34,262 nucleotides of DNA. It comes from CAZJRB01 sp964547995. GTDB taxonomy: Bacteria; Planctomycetota; Planctomycetia; Pirellulales; Thermoguttaceae. The position numbers and the translations under genes are program-made. The notes beneath the pieces were generated by a model. It had not been told where the DNA came from. It saw only the letters and a list, made by a program, of their open reading frames with translations, and ran no database searches. Shown here piece by piece: positions 30,422 to 34,262 of this stretch; the stretch's first letter is position 1, and each line of letters opens with the position of its first letter. The stretch spans positions 1 to 34,262 of the forward strand of contig CAZJRB010000083.1 in NCBI GenBank assembly GCA_964547995.1, written 5' to 3'.

Positions 30422-30634
30422 CAGCCCCTACCCCCCTCCCGTCATACCTTGCTCAACGCCCGTTCCAGGTCCTTCCATGGTGGTTCCCCCGTGCAAGCGT
30501 CGGATGAATGGGTAGTTTACGGGGACTTTTCCGGTCGAAGAAACTTTAAGGATTAGTCGATCTGCGGCCGATATATTGGCAACAGGCTATGCCACGGACC
30601 TCGGGGGGGCATACCATGCCTTCGAGTTCTGTCC
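30422..30634. other. Intergenic region before the BBP7 gene
   Basis: No gene or repeat family is visible. TATATT at 30572-30577 could be a -10 box for the next gene, but no -35 box fits. Confidence 0.35.
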
Positions 30635-31909
30635 ATGACACCAGATCGCAAACTATCCCATTCTGCGGTTGGCAGACCGGCTGCAACTGCCCTATTTCCC
30701 GTCGTTCTCGCCCTGTTGTGGGCATTACCCGTGGTGGCTGAAGTCCCGTCCTGGCAGCTTCCGCCGGGTGTCCCGCAACAGTTCACCGATCAGCCGAACA
30801 GGCGGCATCTGGAACGACGACGCCCCGGGACCGTCTCCCATGTGCCGCTGCACGGGACGGACAAAGGCCGGCCCGTTTGGCCCGATCGCAGCCGTCTCAT
30901 TCCGGCTCGGCCGAGGGCCAATCAAGGGGCCGTGCGACAGGCAAGCTACGAAATTGAAGGCGCAACCCCAGGGGGCGATCCGGGTGCGACGGCCTATGGA
31001 GAAGGTCCTATCCTCTATGGTGGGGAAGGCCCGATCATTTATGAGGAGGAAGGGCCAATGGTCGATCCGGGGGGTGTTGTTTCGCCGCAGCGGGCCATGG
31101 AGGCCTACTGGAACTCGCCCGCCTCCGATCGCGGTTATCCGTGTCGCCCGATTTGGTGGCAGCACGTCTACTTTCGCGGAGAATATCTCTTGTGGTGGAC
31201 CCGGGGCAGCACGCTCACACCGTGGGCAGGCGTTGCCGACGGCGGAATTCACATGAACGACGGCTCGCGTTCCGGGGTGCAGTTCACGCTGGGCCACTGG
31301 TTCGATCCGTGCCGATGGAGTGGGATCGAAGGGAGCTATCTGACGCTGGATACCCAAGCCGACCGCTATATCAACGGCAACGCGACGATCGACGCGGCGA
31401 GCAGTTTTCAGGGAGTCGAGGGTCTCTTCCGGCGGGCATTGATTACCAACGGCTACCATCGCCTGGACATCGTGCTGGGTTATCGCGGCCTTCAGTTGAA
31501 GGACGATTTCCTGGCTAATGTGCAAGGGTTGGACGTAGCTCGCATCAACACGCGGAATCTGTTCAACGGATTCGAGCTGGGGTTTGCCGGCCGGCTCCGC
31601 CGATACCGCTGGACGCTCGACATGCAGATGAAGCTTGCCTTGGGCAACACCAACATCGCCGTCCACATCGAGCCGGGAGGCGCCGACTTCAGCTTCGACG
31701 AATTCGCGATGGTTCCCGAGTTGGGGGTGACGGTGGGTTACGATCTGGCGCCTCGGCTGCGGGCGACTGTCGGCTACACGTTCCTTTACTGGAGCATGTT
31801 GGCGCGAGCGGGCGATCAGCTCGACCAGGTTCCCGCCGCCGCGTTCCTGTTGAGAACGACCGATTACTGGGCCCAAGGTTTGAACCTGGGCATCGCGTGG
31901 CAGTATTAG
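30635..31909 (+). CDS. BBP7-family (DUF1551) outer-membrane beta-barrel protein
   Basis: 424 residues with a signal peptide (GRPAATALFPVVLALLWALPVVAE). A long, low-complexity Pro/Gly/Glu-rich linker (about 40-145, with GEGPILYGGEGPIIYEEEGP) precedes the barrel. The barrel starts with VYFRGEYLLWWTRGS, the family hallmark, and has alternating strands to GYTFLYWSMLARAGDQLDQ and the terminal LNLGIAWQY, ending in an aromatic residue as outer-membrane barrels do. BBP7 proteins are abundant in planctomycetes and their cargo or role is unknown. The N-terminal RKLSHSAVGR gives a long n-region; a start slightly downstream is not offered by the frame. Confidence 0.85.
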   Translation: MTPDRKLSHSAVGRPAATALFPVVLALLWALPVVAEVPSWQLPPGVPQQFTDQPNRRHLERRRPGTVSHVPLHGTDKGRPVWPDRSRLIPARPRANQGAVRQASYEIEGATPGGDPGATAYGEGPILYGGEGPIIYEEEGPMVDPGGVVSPQRAMEAYWNSPASDRGYPCRPIWWQHVYFRGEYLLWWTRGSTLTPWAGVADGGIHMNDGSRSGVQFTLGHWFDPCRWSGIEGSYLTLDTQADRYINGNATIDAASSFQGVEGLFRRALITNGYHRLDIVLGYRGLQLKDDFLANVQGLDVARINTRNLFNGFELGFAGRLRRYRWTLDMQMKLALGNTNIAVHIEPGGADFSFDEFAMVPELGVTVGYDLAPRLRATVGYTFLYWSMLARAGDQLDQVPAAAFLLRTTDYWAQGLNLGIAWQY

Positions 31910-31922
31910 GGTTAGCGGCTGG

Positions 31923-32111
31923 GGGCCCTCGAACACGTTGTGGCTACACGGCCTCTCGACGTAGACGTCCTTTCCGGCCTGGCACGCCCATGCGGATCGT
32001 GTTGTTGGCGCCGACGACTCGGCCGGAAGCCTTCGTCCCGGCGATGGTCCATCCAGTGGCAATGCCGGCGCCGGCACCCTTCTTCAAGAATGTACGGCGA
32101 AGAGGAGAGTT
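31923..32111 (-). pseudogene. Relic of a Tat-exported Gfo/Idh/MocA oxidoreductase
   Basis: One minus-strand frame from 32111 reads NSPLRRTFLKKGAGAGIATG, then TIAGTKASGRVVGANNTIRMGV, the Tat signal and first strand of this planctomycete oxidoreductase family. A different frame at 31978-31923 then gives AGKDVYVERPCSHNVFEG, the family's catalytic-lysine region (usually VEKP, here VERP). About 70-80 residues that normally separate these parts are missing and the frame changes, so a deletion has joined two fragments; nothing follows. It lies on the same strand as, and just downstream of, the glycosidase-like gene. Confidence 0.82.
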
Positions 32112-32141
32112 ACCCGGCGGCGGCCGGGGCCGCTGGGACCT

Positions 32142-33533
32142 TTACTTACCTGCCGTCTTCTCCGCCACGGCCCCGATCTTGTCGGTAGCGCCAACTAACC
32201 GCACGGCATCCATGCGGCCGCGAAGCAGATGCGGCCGGTCGTCGACGATCAGCGACATCCGGTTCGGAACCAGCTCGCTACCGTGGCCCTTCGACGCCCA
32301 AGGGCGATAGCCCCAGCCGCGACGGATCGACGGGTGGCCGAGCTTGTCCAGCACCAGCGCATCGTCGAGGGCCACTGTCTCGAGCAATATCTGGTGCGGC
32401 CGATCGTCGCCCGACCAGACGGCCCAAAGCTCTTCGCCGTCGAGCCGAAAACGAAGAATCCAAAGCGCCGTATCTGCCGTCTTCACCCGTCCCAGGCACT
32501 CGCCCCGTTTGCAGAGGTCGGCCACGTCGGCCATCACGTAGTACGACGGCTTCGCCGAAAGGTCGGGGCGGACGATCCCGAAGTTATCCTCGTTGTACTC
32601 GGCGTTCCAGCCGTCGTCCTGGTAGTCGTACCACCAGATGCCGCGCAGGGAGGGCAGGGTCCGGGCGAGCAGATAGAGCCGCCCCAGGTACGACGCCGAC
32701 CGCTCGGGCGACGTGCCGTTCGGCTTGCCGACGTGCGTGGGCCAGCCCATCTCGGTTACGAACAACGGCACGTCGCGGCCCTTGTTGTACTTCCGCAGCA
32801 TCGCTTGCACTTGCTGCATCCAGGCGTGCCACGCTTCCGGCGTACGGGCTTGGGGCTTATTGCTGTAGTTGTACGTGTGGATCGAGAGCACGTCGCAATA
32901 GTCGAGTGCCCCGAGCTTGACAATCTGCTCGAGCCACCCACGGCCCACACCACCGGGCGTTGGGGCCCCGCCGACGACCGTTACCTTTGGCGCCAGCTTC
33001 TTCACTCGCGGGTAGACGTGCTTGAGCATCTTCACATAGTCTTCCGGTGATCCGCCCTTGCGGAACTCTTGCGGCATGCCGATCGGGATGTCGTATTCGT
33101 TCCACACTTCATAGAGCGGGACGTCTGTACCGAAGTGGCGGACCAGGAACTCGGCGTAGCGGGTGTAGCCCTCCAAGGCCTCGGGCGACCGTGGGCGATC
33201 GCCTTTGTCGTAAAGACGATTCGCATAGTCGAAGATCAGCATCGGCCGGATTCCCAACTCGGCCGCCCGGCGAAACGTGGCGTTCTTGTCCGGGGCAATC
33301 GCGTACTCGCCACGTTTCCGTTCCGTCCCGCCCCAGCTCAACTCATCCCGCAACGAGTTGATACCGGCCGCCTTCATCATCTCCAGGTTCCGCTCGGGAA
33401 TCCCCTTGTTCTGCCCGAAATGGGCACAGACCCCGACCCAGAACAACGGCTCATCGGCCGCCGGCTCCCCTGAATGCACGACACTAACGCTTAGCCCGAC
33501 CAACACCAGCACAAGAGCAACATGCTTCACCAT
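32142..33533 (-). CDS. Exported glycoside hydrolase-like protein, clan A type
   Basis: 463 residues with a Sec signal (MVKHVALVLVLVGLSVSVVHSG). The fold looks like a TIM-barrel glycosidase: GVCAHFGQNKGIPERNLEMMKAAGINSLRDELSW at the start, LYEVWNEYD with probable acid/base E146, VLSIHTYNYS, FVTEMGWPT with probable nucleophile E261, and IWWYDYQDDG. This pattern is closest in my judgement to GH39 or PslG-like enzymes, but the family is not certain. The last 110 residues form a beta-sandwich-like extension. It may trim a surface or environmental polysaccharide. A GAGGAG stretch lies upstream of the ATG. It is in the same direction as the following relic and the preceding partial gene. Confidence 0.8.
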   Translation of the reverse strand: MVKHVALVLVLVGLSVSVVHSGEPAADEPLFWVGVCAHFGQNKGIPERNLEMMKAAGINSLRDELSWGGTERKRGEYAIAPDKNATFRRAAELGIRPMLIFDYANRLYDKGDRPRSPEALEGYTRYAEFLVRHFGTDVPLYEVWNEYDIPIGMPQEFRKGGSPEDYVKMLKHVYPRVKKLAPKVTVVGGAPTPGGVGRGWLEQIVKLGALDYCDVLSIHTYNYSNKPQARTPEAWHAWMQQVQAMLRKYNKGRDVPLFVTEMGWPTHVGKPNGTSPERSASYLGRLYLLARTLPSLRGIWWYDYQDDGWNAEYNEDNFGIVRPDLSAKPSYYVMADVADLCKRGECLGRVKTADTALWILRFRLDGEELWAVWSGDDRPHQILLETVALDDALVLDKLGHPSIRRGWGYRPWASKGHGSELVPNRMSLIVDDRPHLLRGRMDAVRLVGATDKIGAVAEKTAGK

Positions 33534-33724
33534 TCCTGCTTCTCCTCTCCGCCTTGAAGGCTCAACTGGAACATGCGGCTATGATACCAGAAGCCCGGGA
33601 TGCAGGGAAAGGGCTTGGTTGCCAACCCTACACCACCGCAGCCGCGGCGCGTTGCGCCCCGGCTATTCGCTAAGCAGAGCGTGTCAATTCACGGCAGATC
33701 GGCAGCCGGTCAAGAAACCGTGGT
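33534..33724. other. Intergenic region
   Basis: It lies between two minus-strand genes. No repeat family, hairpin terminator or gene was identified. Confidence 0.4.
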
Positions 33725-34262
33725 TTACTCCCTTTCACCAGTTGGCGACATTTTCAACGACTGCTTCCTCACGGACCAGGTGATCGCGTTTTCCCCCCGC
33801 CGGAGGTTTGCAAGCGGACCGGGGATTGGACTCGCAAACCTCTTCCCGTTTATATCGGTATCGATCGAGATCGGATTGCCGTCACGGTCCTCAATAGTCT
33901 GCCCGACGGTCGGAAAGACACCAACCAGTTGAGCGTTGACTCGCGGCCCGTTCACGCGCAGCGGCGCGTCGCCGATCGAAAACGTGATCGCGGCTCCCAG
34001 GCGATGGTCTTTGACGGCAAGCCCGGTGACATCGGAGGCGACCACGCTGTTGTCGTCGCCGAAGGAGCTTTTCTTCGCCCCTTCGAGAAAGACGTTGTAA
34101 TCCGATTCATAGCCTTGAGCCGTTTTCACCCGGTCGAGCCCCCGTCGAACGAAGATATTGTTAAACCACTTGCCATCCCGGGCGGTACCGGTTTTGCGTC
34201 CGGCCGTTTTGTAATGGTTCACCGTGAACTGGAATCTCGGCGGGTCAGAATAAGCAACAATT
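33725..34262 (-). CDS. Probable right-handed beta-helix protein, 3' part
   Basis: The minus-strand frame is open from the window edge to TGA-type termination at 33725, giving about 178 residues; the N-terminal part is outside. Sequence such as DGKWFNNIFVRRGLD and GYESDYNVFLEGAKKSSFGDDNSVV is typical of the last coils and end cap of secreted parallel beta-helix proteins (SDYNVF is common in them). The following part (FSIGDAPLRVNGPRVNAQLVGVFPTVGQTIEDRDGNPISID) is a beta-rich C-terminal domain. A GTG at 34222 would allow a shorter gene, but the similarity continues upstream of it, so it is treated as partial. Polysaccharide lyase activity is possible, not shown. Confidence 0.65.
   Translation of the reverse strand, partial: IVAYSDPPRFQFTVNHYKTAGRKTGTARDGKWFNNIFVRRGLDRVKTAQGYESDYNVFLEGAKKSSFGDDNSVVASDVTGLAVKDHRLGAAITFSIGDAPLRVNGPRVNAQLVGVFPTVGQTIEDRDGNPISIDTDINGKRFASPIPGPLANLRRGENAITWSVRKQSLKMSPTGERE

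Noticed and set aside
30725..32077. A 450-residue minus-strand frame
   Set aside because: Most of it is the shadow of the BBP7 gene; only its first part overlaps the oxidoreductase relic, which changes frame.
1..34262. tRNA, rRNA or riboswitch genes
   Set aside because: Reading through both strands showed no cloverleaf with TTCRA-type loops, no rRNA motifs and no recognisable riboswitch core; weak ones could be missed by eye.

Overview
The window looks like a piece of a planctomycete chromosome, most like the Pirellulales. It is GC-rich and carries several marks of that group: a BBP7-type outer-membrane barrel, a PQQ-like propeller opening with WPGWRGPNRDG, a huge Ser/Thr kinase fused to WD40 repeats and paired with an ECF sigma factor, a Tat-exported cupredoxin-like protein, exported multihaem cytochromes, and a relic of an exported Gfo/Idh/MocA oxidoreductase. 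No rRNA, tRNA, CRISPR array, phage gene or transposase gene was seen.

Layout. (1) 1-698: 5' part of purD, minus strand. (2) 978-11381: a respiratory cluster built round a cytochrome bc complex. In order it holds a Rieske protein, a b6-type cytochrome b with a cysteine at the haem ci position, a separate C-terminal cytochrome b subunit, a 1405-residue membrane-anchored cytochrome with eight CXXCH sites and a PDZ domain, a Uma2-family nuclease-like gene with its own promoter, a Tat-exported cupredoxin-like protein and a dihaem lipoprotein cytochrome c. Together they could carry electrons from (mena)quinol through cytochrome b and Rieske to a large extracytoplasmic haem chain. (3) 11426-13148, minus strand: cytidine deaminase, a small unknown protein, and a methyltransferase with a signal peptide. 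(4) 13453-17536: PQQ-like propeller, small Ser/Thr kinase with an altered catalytic loop, DUF1573 protein (minus). (5) 17828-21475: a small basic protein, then hpf-ptsN-ptsH-ptsI, a regulatory phosphotransferase set without a sugar permease. (6) 21624-25434: DUF2344 protein, RNase E/G, ribosomal protein L21, and a divergent AroE-like protein. (7) 25510-30088: ECF sigma factor and a 1279-residue zinc finger-kinase-WD40 protein. (8) 30274-34262: a duplicated gene tail, BBP7 barrel, an oxidoreductase relic, a glycosidase-like protein, and the 3' part of a probable beta-helix protein.

The most unusual feature is a dense set of short repeats of two kinds. One is palindromic elements of at least five sequence families, mostly in inverted pairs like enterobacterial REP/BIME units. 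The other is heptanucleotide tandem arrays. They do not stay between genes. Palindromes are translated in frame inside the cytochrome b C-terminal subunit, the octahaem cytochrome and the N-terminus of the dihaem lipoprotein. Palindromes or heptamers supply the stop codons of at least six genes. C-rich heptamers occupy the place of the Shine-Dalgarno sequence before two respiratory genes.
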